A stretch of DNA of 64,000 nt. Origin: Bacteroidia bacterium. Lineage in GTDB: Bacteria; Bacteroidota; Bacteroidia; B-17B0; Aurantibacillaceae. This document shows, piece by piece, positions 1 to 7,584 of the stretch. The first letter of the stretch is position 1, and every line of letters starts with the position of its first letter. The DNA is taken from positions 1 to 64,000 of the forward strand of contig JAIOZA010000016.1 in assembly GCA_021740825.1 (NCBI GenBank). Direction: 5' to 3'. Under the pieces are notes generated by a model, which worked only from the letters and a program-made list of their open reading frames with translations, was not told where the DNA came from and ran no database searches. The translations under genes were made by a program, and so were the position numbers.

Positions 1-72
1 TGTGTAAGGAAAACACAACCTAAGAGAGCAGAGGTAGTTATTGCTACCCTGTTTTCAAAGGAAAATATTTAA
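1..72 (+). CDS. C-terminal end of an unidentified protein (cut by window start)
   Basis: Frame 1 is open from the first base and ends at a TAA at 70-72, giving about 23 residues ending ATLFSKENI. The fragment is basic and then hydrophobic and is too short to place in a family. Codons in another frame over 24-179 encode a hydrophobic segment (FFLGVLLIIGGFSLASL) but have no usable start, so either this stop is the true gene end or a frameshift lies nearby. The orientation matches ridA downstream. Confidence 0.3.
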   Translation, partial: CVRKTQPKRAEVVIATLFSKENI

Positions 73-189
73 GACTAAACTACTATTTATTCTTTCTGGG
101 CGTATTATTAATCATAGGAGGATTTTCGCTCGCATCCCTTACGCAGATAATGCAAAAAAATATTACATTTAAATTCTAAAACTAAAAAC

Positions 190-576
190 ATGAAAACAAT
201 TATTACTTCCGAAAACGCTCCACTTCCTATTGGCCCTTATAGTCACGCAAACATGGTTCCTGCTTCTGGAAATATGTTATTTGTATCGGGGCAAGTTGCC
301 AAAGATGCTAAAACAGGCGAATTAATATTAAGCGATATTAAAAGCGAAACTAAAAAAGTAATGGAAAACGTTACTGCTATTTTAGCTGATGCTGGGATGG
401 ATTTAACGCATGTAGTTAAAACCACCATTTTTATGAAAGACATGAATGAGTTTGGCGCCATGAATGAAGTGTATGGTTCATTTTTTACAGGTAACTATCC
501 TGCTCGCGAAACAGTTCAGGTAGTAAGATTGCCATTGGATGTGAATGTAGAAATTTCTGTCATTGCAATAAAGTAA
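190..576 (+). CDS. ridA: RidA family reactive intermediate/imine deaminase
   Basis: This 128-residue protein has the full length and pattern of the YjgF/YER057c/UK114 family. RidA hydrolyses reactive 2-aminoacrylate and related enamines/imines released by PLP enzymes, protecting those enzymes in the cytoplasm. Visible signatures are IGPYSHA near residue 14, LFVSGQVA near 30, and the C-terminal YPARETVQVVRLPLDVNVEI block. In that block Arg106 corresponds to the carboxylate-binding Arg of RidA, and an acidic residue near 121 fits the catalytic-site region. The ATG start gives a protein with no signal peptide. It stands alone, 186 bp ahead of the E1 gene. Confidence 0.93.
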   Translation: MKTIITSENAPLPIGPYSHANMVPASGNMLFVSGQVAKDAKTGELILSDIKSETKKVMENVTAILADAGMDLTHVVKTTIFMKDMNEFGAMNEVYGSFFTGNYPARETVQVVRLPLDVNVEISVIAIK

Positions 577-588
577 ACATTGTTCTAA

Positions 589-684
589 ACAGAATGAAAT
601 TTAAAAAATAGTGTTTCATTTAGAAAATTCTACATGTTAATTTTTCGATTACAGAATGAAACATATTTGAAAATTTAAATGAAA
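589..684. promoter_or_regulatory. Cluster of ATGAAA/TTTCAT half-sites upstream of the E1 gene
   Basis: The 11-mer ACAGAATGAAA occurs at 589-599 and again at 651-661. GTTTCATT at 613-620 is the exact reverse complement of AATGAAAC at 655-662, and another ATGAAA lies at 679-684. The cluster sits just upstream of the predicted E1 promoter (716-745), so these are candidate regulator sites. No protein is assigned, and in AT-rich DNA part of this could be chance. Confidence 0.3.
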
Positions 685-715
685 TTTATGATTATAAAAA
701 TAACTTGTAATTTGT

Positions 716-745
716 TTTGTAATTCCTGCCAAAAAATTATATTTG
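716..745 (+). promoter_or_regulatory. Bacteroidota-type promoter of the E1 gene
   Basis: TTTG at 716-719 is followed after 18 bp by TATATTTG at 738-745. This matches the Bacteroidota sigma consensus (TTTG, about 19 bp, TAnnTTTG). Transcription would begin near 752, giving a leader of about 11 nt before the ATG at 763. Confidence 0.6.
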
Positions 746-762
746 TAAGATAAGGAATTATT

Positions 763-3180
763 ATGCAAAAGGAAGTTTTATCAAGCGCTCAAGGTTTACA
801 ATTTGAGGATTTTAAAAAAATTGTTTTAGATGATTTTCGTATTATAAATGAAAGTCGACAAACAAGTTTATTGGGCCGGAAAGAAGTATTAACCGGAAAA
901 GCCAAATTTGGCATTTTTGGTGACGGTAAAGAATTGGCCCAAATTGCCATGGCTAAGGTTTTTCAAAATGGCGATTTTAGAAGTGGTTACTACAGAGATC
1001 AAACTTTTATGATGTCTATTGGTCAACTAACGCTACAACAATATTTTGCTGGTTTATATGGCCATACAGATTTAGAAAAAGAGCCTATGAGTGGCGGAAG
1101 ACAAATGGGTGGTCACTTTGGTACACATAGTTTAAACCCAGATGGTACGTTTAAAAATTTAGCTAATCAAAAAAATTCGTCAGCAGATATTTCTCCAACA
1201 GCAGGTCAAATGCCGCGTTTGTTGGGTTTAGCTTATGCTTCACATTTTTATAAAGTAAATGAAAATTTACATCAAGGTAAATTCTTAAATTTCAGTAATA
1301 AAGGAAACGAAGTAGCCTTTGGAACCATTGGCGACGCCTCTACTTCCGAAGGATTATTTTGGGAATCTATCAACGCAGCCGGTGTATTGCAGGTGCCAAT
1401 GCTAATAAGCGTTTGGGATGATGGTCACGGTATATCTGTTCCAAAAAAATACCAAACCACAAAAGAAAGTATTTCTGAAATTTTAAAAGGCTTTCAAAGA
1501 GAAAATGGAAGTAATGGCTACGAAATATTTAAAACAAAAGGTTGGGATTACGCACATTTATGCGAAACTTACGAAAAAGCAGCAAAAGTTTGTCGCGAAC
1601 AACATGTGCCTGTATTGGTGCATGTAGAAGAAGTTACTCAACCGCAAGGTCACAGCACATCCGGCTCTCACGAGCGTTACAAATCAAAGGAACGTTTGCA
1701 ATTTGAAATAGAATTTGATTGTATTAAAAAAATGCGCGAATTTATTATTCAAAATGCATTGGCTGATGATGCAACTTTAAATACTATTGAAGAGGAAGCA
1801 AAAAATGCAGTGAGAGTTGCTAAAAATGCAGCTTGGACTGATTATTTATCGCCCATTAAATCAGAAATTGCGGAAGTATCCGGCATATTTGATGAATTAA
1901 TAAAAGGAGTAAATGGCGACCAAATCAGTGCGATAAAAACTGAAATAAACTCAATTAAAGAGCCCTACAGAAGAGACTTACATAACGCTGTAAAAAAAGT
2001 ATTGCGTCTTTCAAAATCTGAAACAAATGTTTCACGCTCAAAATTAGCCGATTGGTTGCGTTTAGATAATATCGAAAATGCAGATAGATATAGTTCTCAC
2101 TTAATGTCGCAATCATCACAACAAGTATCTTCTGTTAATAAGGTAGCTGCGGTTTACAATGAAGAAAAACAAGTTGATGGCAGAGAATTGTTACGAGAAA
2201 ACTTTGATTATATTTTAAATAAATACCCCGAAACACTTATTTTTGGAGAGGATTCTGGGAAAATTGGTGGAGTAAACCAAGGCTTAGAAGGATTACAAGC
2301 AAAATATGGTGAACATAGGGTTTTTGATACCGGCATTCGTGAAGCTACAATTATGGGGCAAGCAATTGGTTTAGCAATGCGCGGTTTAAGACCCATTGCA
2401 GAAATACAATACTTAGATTATTTATTGTATGCGCTTCAAATTATGAGTGATGATTTAGCAACCGTGCAATGGAGAACAAAAGGCATGCAAAAAGCACCAG
2501 TTATTATTCGTACTCGCGGTCACAGATTAGAAGGTGTTTGGCATAGTGGATCGCCAATGGGAATGATTATTAGTTCTTGCAGAGGAATTAATGTTTGTGT
2601 TCCAAGAAATATGACGCAAGCTGCCGGCTTTTATAATTTGTTGTTAGAAGCTGATGAACCAGCTTTGGTAATTGAGCCTTTAAATGGTTATCGTTTAAAA
2701 GAAAATTTACCGTCCAATATTGGAGAATATAAAATTGCATTAGGAATTCCTGAAACATTAAAAGAAGGTTTGGATATAACCCTCGTAACGTATGGTTCAT
2801 CAATTCGTATTGCGCAGGAAGCTATTAAACAATTAGAACAACATTCAATTTCGGTTGAACTAATTGATGTACAAACCTTATTACCATTTGATACAAATCA
2901 CACAATTGTTGAATCTTTAAAGAAAACAAACCGCGTGGTATTTTTTGATGAAGATGTGCCTGGTGGTGCTAGTGCATTTATGATGCAAAAAGTTATAGAA
3001 GAGCAAGGTGGTTATAAGTATTTAGATTCGAAACCGATAACCATTGCTTCTAAAGAACACAGGCCTGCTTATGGTTCAGATGGAGATTACTTTAGCAAAC
3101 CAAGTGCTGACGATGTATTTGATGTAATCTACAAAATTATGTCTGAGGTTAACCCAAGTAAATACCAAGCCATTTATTAA
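763..3180 (+). CDS. Fused alpha/beta E1 component of a branched-chain-type 2-oxoacid dehydrogenase
   Basis: This 805-residue thiamine-diphosphate enzyme carries E1-alpha (about residues 20-370) and E1-beta (about 475-800) in one chain, a fusion common in Bacteroidota. It should decarboxylate a 2-oxoacid, most likely branched-chain, and pass the acyl group to a lipoyl E2. The alpha half has GDASTSEG at 190-197 and, about 28 residues later, DDGHGIS. In classical E1-alpha the ThDP motif ends in NN, so DD is a notable variation. The beta half shows FGEDSG, TGIREATIMGQAIGLA, a YLDYLLYALQ block and RTRGHR. No E2 or E3 gene lies nearby, so the partners are elsewhere. Substrate specificity is inferred from family resemblance only. 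Confidence 0.88.
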   Translation: MQKEVLSSAQGLQFEDFKKIVLDDFRIINESRQTSLLGRKEVLTGKAKFGIFGDGKELAQIAMAKVFQNGDFRSGYYRDQTFMMSIGQLTLQQYFAGLYGHTDLEKEPMSGGRQMGGHFGTHSLNPDGTFKNLANQKNSSADISPTAGQMPRLLGLAYASHFYKVNENLHQGKFLNFSNKGNEVAFGTIGDASTSEGLFWESINAAGVLQVPMLISVWDDGHGISVPKKYQTTKESISEILKGFQRENGSNGYEIFKTKGWDYAHLCETYEKAAKVCREQHVPVLVHVEEVTQPQGHSTSGSHERYKSKERLQFEIEFDCIKKMREFIIQNALADDATLNTIEEEAKNAVRVAKNAAWTDYLSPIKSEIAEVSGIFDELIKGVNGDQISAIKTEINSIKEPYRRDLHNAVKKVLRLSKSETNVSRSKLADWLRLDNIENADRYSSHLMSQSSQQVSSVNKVAAVYNEEKQVDGRELLRENFDYILNKYPETLIFGEDSGKIGGVNQGLEGLQAKYGEHRVFDTGIREATIMGQAIGLAMRGLRPIAEIQYLDYLLYALQIMSDDLATVQWRTKGMQKAPVIIRTRGHRLEGVWHSGSPMGMIISSCRGINVCVPRNMTQAAGFYNLLLEADEPALVIEPLNGYRLKENLPSNIGEYKIALGIPETLKEGLDITLVTYGSSIRIAQEAIKQLEQHSISVELIDVQTLLPFDTNHTIVESLKKTNRVVFFDEDVPGGASAFMMQKVIEEQGGYKYLDSKPITIASKEHRPAYGSDGDYFSKPSADDVFDVIYKIMSEVNPSKYQAIY

Positions 3181-3211
3181 TTACTTTTTAATTTTTATCA
3201 AATACAATTAT

Positions 3212-3219
3212 TACTTTTG
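3212..3219 (+). promoter_or_regulatory. Putative -7 element for the gene at 3243
   Basis: TACTTTTG matches TAnnTTTG and lies 23 bp before the ATG. No clear upstream TTTG box is present at the right spacing, so the assignment is tentative. Confidence 0.4.
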
Positions 3220-3242
3220 ATTGATTTTTTATAACAATAGAC

Positions 3243-3854
3243 ATGAAACTAAAACGATATATTTTTTCTATTTTATTTACAAGCTTGATAATTAATTTAT
3301 CAGCTCAGGAACCTAAAAAGGATGAAAAAAAAATTCAGGAAGTTGTACCTATTTTGCAAGATCCTATTTCAATGCCTCCTAACGAAGATGGATCAATTCC
3401 AGTTGATACAAATCCTCCGAAAGGAATGAATGCTTCTGAAATTTTAAAACGTGCCGTAAATTTCATAAAAAGGGAATCAACAAAGTACACAAAAGGTAGT
3501 GGCGTTACTACAGCAAGCAAAGCAGAATGTATAGCAACCTTTAACTATAAACCAAAAGAATTAAATCCGGAAGCCGACTTGCAAGGCACTATTACAATGC
3601 ACATAAGTATTGATGCTAAAGAAGGAAAATATAGATATACTATTTCAAAGATTAACCATAATGCAATAAAAACAGAACTTTCGGGTGGAGATATTTTTAG
3701 CGAAGTACCTAAATGTGGTAGCATGAATTTACCGACTGCGATGTGGAAACGTATTAAAAGTGAAGCTCTGAAGCAAAGCGCCATTGTTGTTAATGATATA
3801 AAAGAAGCAATGTCCATATCAAGTACAACTCCTGTTAATTCAGATGAATGGTAG
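3243..3854 (+). CDS. Small exported protein, DUF4468-like domain possible
   Basis: The product has 203 residues. It begins with a signal peptide (residues 1 to about 21, ending SLIINLSAQ) and then a charged, proline-rich linker to about residue 60. The C-terminal half has a segment GTITMHISIDAKEGKYRYTI that resembles the DUF4468 family of exported Bacteroidota proteins, which have a beta-rich fold and unknown role. This is by-eye resemblance only. It has its own promoter-like box and a strong terminator just downstream, so it is probably monocistronic. No catalytic motif is visible and I assign no function. Confidence 0.7.
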   Translation: MKLKRYIFSILFTSLIINLSAQEPKKDEKKIQEVVPILQDPISMPPNEDGSIPVDTNPPKGMNASEILKRAVNFIKRESTKYTKGSGVTTASKAECIATFNYKPKELNPEADLQGTITMHISIDAKEGKYRYTISKINHNAIKTELSGGDIFSEVPKCGSMNLPTAMWKRIKSEALKQSAIVVNDIKEAMSISSTTPVNSDEW

Positions 3855-3880
3855 CAGTTTCCTAAATATCTACATAATAT

Positions 3881-3906
3881 AAGTCCCGTTTTCGGGACTT
3901 TTTTTT
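3881..3906 (+). terminator. Rho-independent terminator
   Basis: AAGTCCCG (3881-3888), a TTTT loop and CGGGACTT (3893-3900) form a perfect 8-bp stem followed by a T run to 3906. It ends the gene at 3243-3854. The arginase-family gene starts only 19 bp beyond the T run, so that gene must either have a very short promoter region or depend on read-through. Confidence 0.9.
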
Positions 3907-3924
3907 GAACCAATTAATTACATA

Positions 3925-4962
3925 ATGAATTCGTTAGAACTATATACACAAAAAGAGATAACACAACTTACTAGAAAAAGAAGTACCGAAGTTAAAATTG
4001 GCGAAGATGTTGTTGTATTAAAATCTTTAAATAACTGGGAGCAGGAATTACAAAATACAAATTGCACCTATGTACTTTTAGGAATTCCAGAGGATATTGG
4101 TGTAAAAGCTAATTATGGACGAGGAGGTGCTCATACAGCATGGAAACCAGCTTTAGAAAGTTTTTTGAGTCAGCAAAGTAATGAGTTTTTCAATGCAAAA
4201 AATATCTGTGTATTAGGACATATTTATGTTGATGACTTAATGGCAAAATCAAACAATCTACACACAAAAAATAAAAATGATATTATTGAATTGAGAAATT
4301 TAGTGGAGCAATTAGATAGTCGTGTAAGCGAGGTTATCGAAAAAATTGTACGCTGCAATAAAATGCCAATTATTGTTGGTGGTGGACATAACAATTCTTA
4401 CCCAATCATAAAAGGCTGCTCATTAGCATTAAAACAAAAAATAAATGTGATTAATTGCGACCCTCACACTGACTTTAGACCATTAGAAGGTCGTCATAGC
4501 GGAAATGGATTTAGCTATGCCTTTCATGAAAACTTTATAAATCGTTATTCTGTATGTTGCATGCATGAGCAATATAATACTGCAAGTGTATTGCAAGATT
4601 TTACTAAAAATAACAGCCAATTATATTACACTACATACGAAACTATTTTTGTTCGAGAATCTATAACATTTACCGGAGCTCTTACTCAAAACATCAACTT
4701 TATAAAGAATCAAATGTGCGGAGTAGAAATTGATTTAGACGCTATTACCAACGTTCCATCCAGTGCAAAAACTAGCAGTGGCATTTCACCTATTCAAGCA
4801 AGGCAATATGCTTATCAATGTGGCAACAAATTAAATACTCCCTATTTTCATATTGCGGAAGGAGCTCCAATATTATCGCATATCAAAGCTGATAATAAGA
4901 CAGGGAAATTAATTGCGTATTTAATTACAGATTTTATTAAAGGTTTATCTGACAAGGAGTGA
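3925..4962 (+). CDS. Arginase/agmatinase/formimidoylglutamase-family hydrolase
   Basis: This 345-residue ureohydrolase has the binuclear-Mn ligands in place: His155 in GGGHNN; Asp179, His181 and Asp183 in CDPHTDF; and Asp270/Asp272 in EIDLDA. Family members hydrolyse guanidino- or formimino-type C-N bonds. Bacteroidota proteins of this form are usually labelled formimidoylglutamase (histidine degradation, HutG). No other hut gene is near, and agmatinase or arginase activity cannot be excluded. An arginine decarboxylase gene lies at 52 kb but is unlinked. The start is an ATG with no signal peptide, so it is cytoplasmic. It lies just past a terminator. Confidence 0.82.
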   Translation: MNSLELYTQKEITQLTRKRSTEVKIGEDVVVLKSLNNWEQELQNTNCTYVLLGIPEDIGVKANYGRGGAHTAWKPALESFLSQQSNEFFNAKNICVLGHIYVDDLMAKSNNLHTKNKNDIIELRNLVEQLDSRVSEVIEKIVRCNKMPIIVGGGHNNSYPIIKGCSLALKQKINVINCDPHTDFRPLEGRHSGNGFSYAFHENFINRYSVCCMHEQYNTASVLQDFTKNNSQLYYTTYETIFVRESITFTGALTQNINFIKNQMCGVEIDLDAITNVPSSAKTSSGISPIQARQYAYQCGNKLNTPYFHIAEGAPILSHIKADNKTGKLIAYLITDFIKGLSDKE

Positions 4963-5292
4963 TATAACTATTTAGTTTTGAAATAACGCAAACTTTAAAT
5001 AAGATTCTTTGAGTAAAAAATCGAATAAAATGTAAATTTAAAAGTCGCGAAACTTTATTATTTGCCTAAAAAACTATTGTAAGTATATTCAGTTTTAATT
5101 TGTTTAAAAGTTTATGGAGTAATTTCTTAACAAGCACTTACAGAAACATAAGGTTACAAACAATTTCACTACTGATTATCAGTCATTTAAAAATCAATGT
5201 TAACCATTTGTTAAGTTTGCTTTACGTACTTAAAATTTGTAGATTCAATAATTAGAAAGTAATGAGCATTTTTGCTCTACCTAATCACAATT
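4963..5292. other. 330-bp AT-rich intergenic region upstream of dnaB
   Basis: No coding frame was recognised. The region holds a perfect palindrome ACTGAT-T-ATCAGT at 5171-5183, an inverted pair TTAAC/GTTAA around 5200-5213, a promoter-like TTTG (5207-5210) with TAAAATTTG (5231-5239), and a small hairpin GAGCA-TTTT-TGCTC at 5264-5277. It probably contains the dnaB promoter and regulatory sites. Confidence 0.5.
5207..5239 (+). promoter_or_regulatory. Possible dnaB promoter
   Basis: TTTG (5207-5210) and TAAAATTTG (5231-5239) are 20 bp apart. The second box has three rather than two bases between TA and TTTG, so it is an imperfect match to the Bacteroidota -7 element. A second TTTG at 5216-5219 is too close to serve. 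Confidence 0.35.
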
Positions 5293-6864
5293 ATGCAAAA
5301 CTTTGACAACCAAAATAAAACCCGCAAAAAATTATTTAGTCCCTTAACTACTAATGAAGTTGGTAAATTGCAACCTCAATCTATCGAATTAGAGGAAGCT
5401 GTTTTAGGTGCCATGCTATTAGAAAAAGATGCATTGAGCACAGTAATTGACGTGTTATCTCATGAAACATTTTACAAAGAACAAAACGGAATTATTTTTA
5501 AAGCAATTTACAACCTTTTTAATCGCTCTGAACCAGTTGATATTTTAACAGTTACTCAAGAATTAAAACGAAGTGGTGAACTTGAGTTAGTTGGTGGATC
5601 ATTTTATGTTTCATCATTAACAAATCGTATTGCCTCTTCTGCAAATATTGAGTATCACGCTCGTATTGTAGCACAAAAGTATTTGCAACGCGAATTAATT
5701 CGTATTAGCACAGAAACTATCAAATCAGCTTATGAAGATAGCACTGATGTATTTGAATTATTAGATTCAACTACTCAACATATTTTTGAAATCTTAGATT
5801 CCAATGTTCGCAGGCAGCATGTGGGAATGACATCATTAATTGCAAAAGCTATTGAAGAAATAGAAATAGCAGCGAAGCAAACGGATGGTTTATCAGGAGT
5901 ACCTTCTGGATTTACTGCTTTAGATAGAATTACTGGCGGTTGGCAAAAATCAGATTTATTAATTTTAGCTGCCCGTCCCGGCATGGGTAAAACAGCTTTT
6001 GTTGTTACCATGGCAAAAAATGCTGCGGTTGAATTTAATAAACCAGTAGCTATTTTTTCTTTAGAAATGTCTTCTATTCAATTAGTAAAGCGTTTAATCT
6101 CTTCGGAAACAGAAATTGCCCAAGATAAAATTTTAAAAGGAAATTTAGATAATCATGAATTTGTTCAACTAAATGAACGAATTAAAAAATTATCAGTTGC
6201 ACCACTATATATTGATGATACCCCTGCTCTATCCATTTTTGAATTGCGCGCTAAAGCTCGACGCTTAAAGGAACAGCAAAAAATTGAATTAATAATAATC
6301 GATTATTTACAATTAATGAGCGGTGGGCCAGACAGCAGAGGAAATCGTGAGCAGGAAATTTCGGCTATTTCTCGTGGCTTAAAATCATTAGCAAAGGAAT
6401 TAGAAATACCCATTATTGCACTTTCTCAATTAAGCCGTCAGGTTGAAAACAGAGCTGGTGGCAGCAAACGCCCACAACTCAGTGATTTAAGAGAATCGGG
6501 AGCTATTGAGCAAGATGCTGATATGGTAATGTTTATTTATCGACCAGAATATTACGGCCTTGAGGTGGACGAAAATAACCAATCAACAAAAGATAGAGCA
6601 GAAATTATTATTGCTAAAAATCGTCATGGGTCTATTACTGATGTATCACTAAAGTTTATTGGACAATATGCCAAGTTTACCGATTTAGATTATAATGAAG
6701 GTTCTGATATGTATACAACTAATAATGCAAGTTCAGGTATTCAACAAAATACAGAATTTTTATCACAACCAAACACTAAAACAGTACAATCTACCAAGTG
6801 GGATGATGATGATAAGCCCAACTCAGATATTATAAGAAGAAACGATATAGATGAAGTGTTTTAA
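5293..6864 (+). CDS. dnaB: Replicative DNA helicase DnaB
   Basis: The ATG at 5293 gives 523 residues; an in-frame TTG at 5272 would add seven residues but is less likely. The N-terminal domain (about 30-135, starting LQPQSIELEEAVLGAMLLEKDAL) binds primase. The RecA-like C-terminal domain carries the Walker A ARPGMGKTAF near residue 230, FSLEMSS, the Walker B IIIDYLQLM, and the arginine-finger region LRESGAIEQDAD. It unwinds the fork as a hexamer. The C-terminal tail (about 480-523) is low-complexity and acidic. No intein or insertion is seen. It is transcribed alone towards yajQ on the opposite strand. Confidence 0.95.
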   Translation: MQNFDNQNKTRKKLFSPLTTNEVGKLQPQSIELEEAVLGAMLLEKDALSTVIDVLSHETFYKEQNGIIFKAIYNLFNRSEPVDILTVTQELKRSGELELVGGSFYVSSLTNRIASSANIEYHARIVAQKYLQRELIRISTETIKSAYEDSTDVFELLDSTTQHIFEILDSNVRRQHVGMTSLIAKAIEEIEIAAKQTDGLSGVPSGFTALDRITGGWQKSDLLILAARPGMGKTAFVVTMAKNAAVEFNKPVAIFSLEMSSIQLVKRLISSETEIAQDKILKGNLDNHEFVQLNERIKKLSVAPLYIDDTPALSIFELRAKARRLKEQQKIELIIIDYLQLMSGGPDSRGNREQEISAISRGLKSLAKELEIPIIALSQLSRQVENRAGGSKRPQLSDLRESGAIEQDADMVMFIYRPEYYGLEVDENNQSTKDRAEIIIAKNRHGSITDVSLKFIGQYAKFTDLDYNEGSDMYTTNNASSGIQQNTEFLSQPNTKTVQSTKWDDDDKPNSDIIRRNDIDEVF

Positions 6865-6974
6865 GACTGCCAATAAGAGAAACTTCTTGATTTCATAATT
6901 GACTCAAAAATGTAGTTAATTATAAAATGAAATTATATTGAGATGAATTTTTGTCATTTTTAATTTAGAAAAAA

Positions 6975-7463
6975 CTACTTCATATTGATAAATTGCAATG
7001 GTATTTCGTAGTCGCCTTTGCGACATAGAGCTATTACAGCTTGCAAATCATTAATACTTTTAGCAGAAACTCTAATTATATCATCCATCATTTGAGCGGT
7101 TACTTTTAATTTACTATCCTTAATATCTTTCAGTATTTTTTTTGAAGCTTCTTTTTCAACACCTTGACGAACTTTTATTTCTTTCTTAATAATCATTCCT
7201 GAAGGGTAATGGGGTTTACTTTCATCTAAACAACGCGGATCTAAACCTTGTTTTATCATTCGACTATGAATTGAATCAATAATAGCTGTTAAACGCATAT
7301 CATGCTCAGTAACAATGGTTATCAACATATCTTTTTTATTCAACTCAATTTCACTTTTAGAATCACGAAAATCAAATCTATTTAATATTTCTTTTTTCGC
7401 AACATTAATAGCGTTATCAAGTGTTTGTGGATCAGCTTTACTTGCTATGTCAAAAGATGGCAT
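6975..7463 (-). CDS. yajQ: YajQ family nucleotide-binding protein
   Basis: The 162-residue protein matches YajQ over its full length: MPSFDIASKAD at the N-terminus, a central DMRLTAIIDSIHSRMIKQGLD, and a conserved C-terminus (KGDYEIPLQFINMK). YajQ proteins have two ferredoxin-like domains; they were first called nucleic-acid-binding, and some bind cyclic di-GMP. The physiological role here is unknown. It is convergent with dnaB and divergent from the giant exported-protein gene. Confidence 0.93.
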   Translation of the reverse strand: MPSFDIASKADPQTLDNAINVAKKEILNRFDFRDSKSEIELNKKDMLITIVTEHDMRLTAIIDSIHSRMIKQGLDPRCLDESKPHYPSGMIIKKEIKVRQGVEKEASKKILKDIKDSKLKVTAQMMDDIIRVSAKSINDLQAVIALCRKGDYEIPLQFINMK

Positions 7464-7558
7464 CGTATTTTAGTTTTATTTATGAGTAAAAATAATTTTC
7501 GCAATAAAAGTATATATTTTTGTTTGTAAATTGTGTATCAATTTTAAATTGGTATCAA

Positions 7559-7566
7559 TATATTTG
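7559..7566 (+). promoter_or_regulatory. -7 promoter element of the giant exported-protein gene
   Basis: TATATTTG is an exact TAnnTTTG match and lies 19 bp before the ATG at 7585. It lies downstream of an alternative in-frame start at 7531, which argues for the later start. The -33 box is weak. Confidence 0.5.
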
Positions 7567-7584
7567 AATAAACTCCAACTAATT

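Noticed and set aside
3545-3913. A 122-codon minus-strand frame opposite the small exported protein
   Set aside because: It runs through the terminator stem at 3881-3900 and opposes a protein with a signal peptide, so it is a shadow frame.
7531-7584. Longer start for the giant exported protein
   Set aside because: It lies upstream of an exact -7 box (7559-7566) and would spoil the signal peptide.
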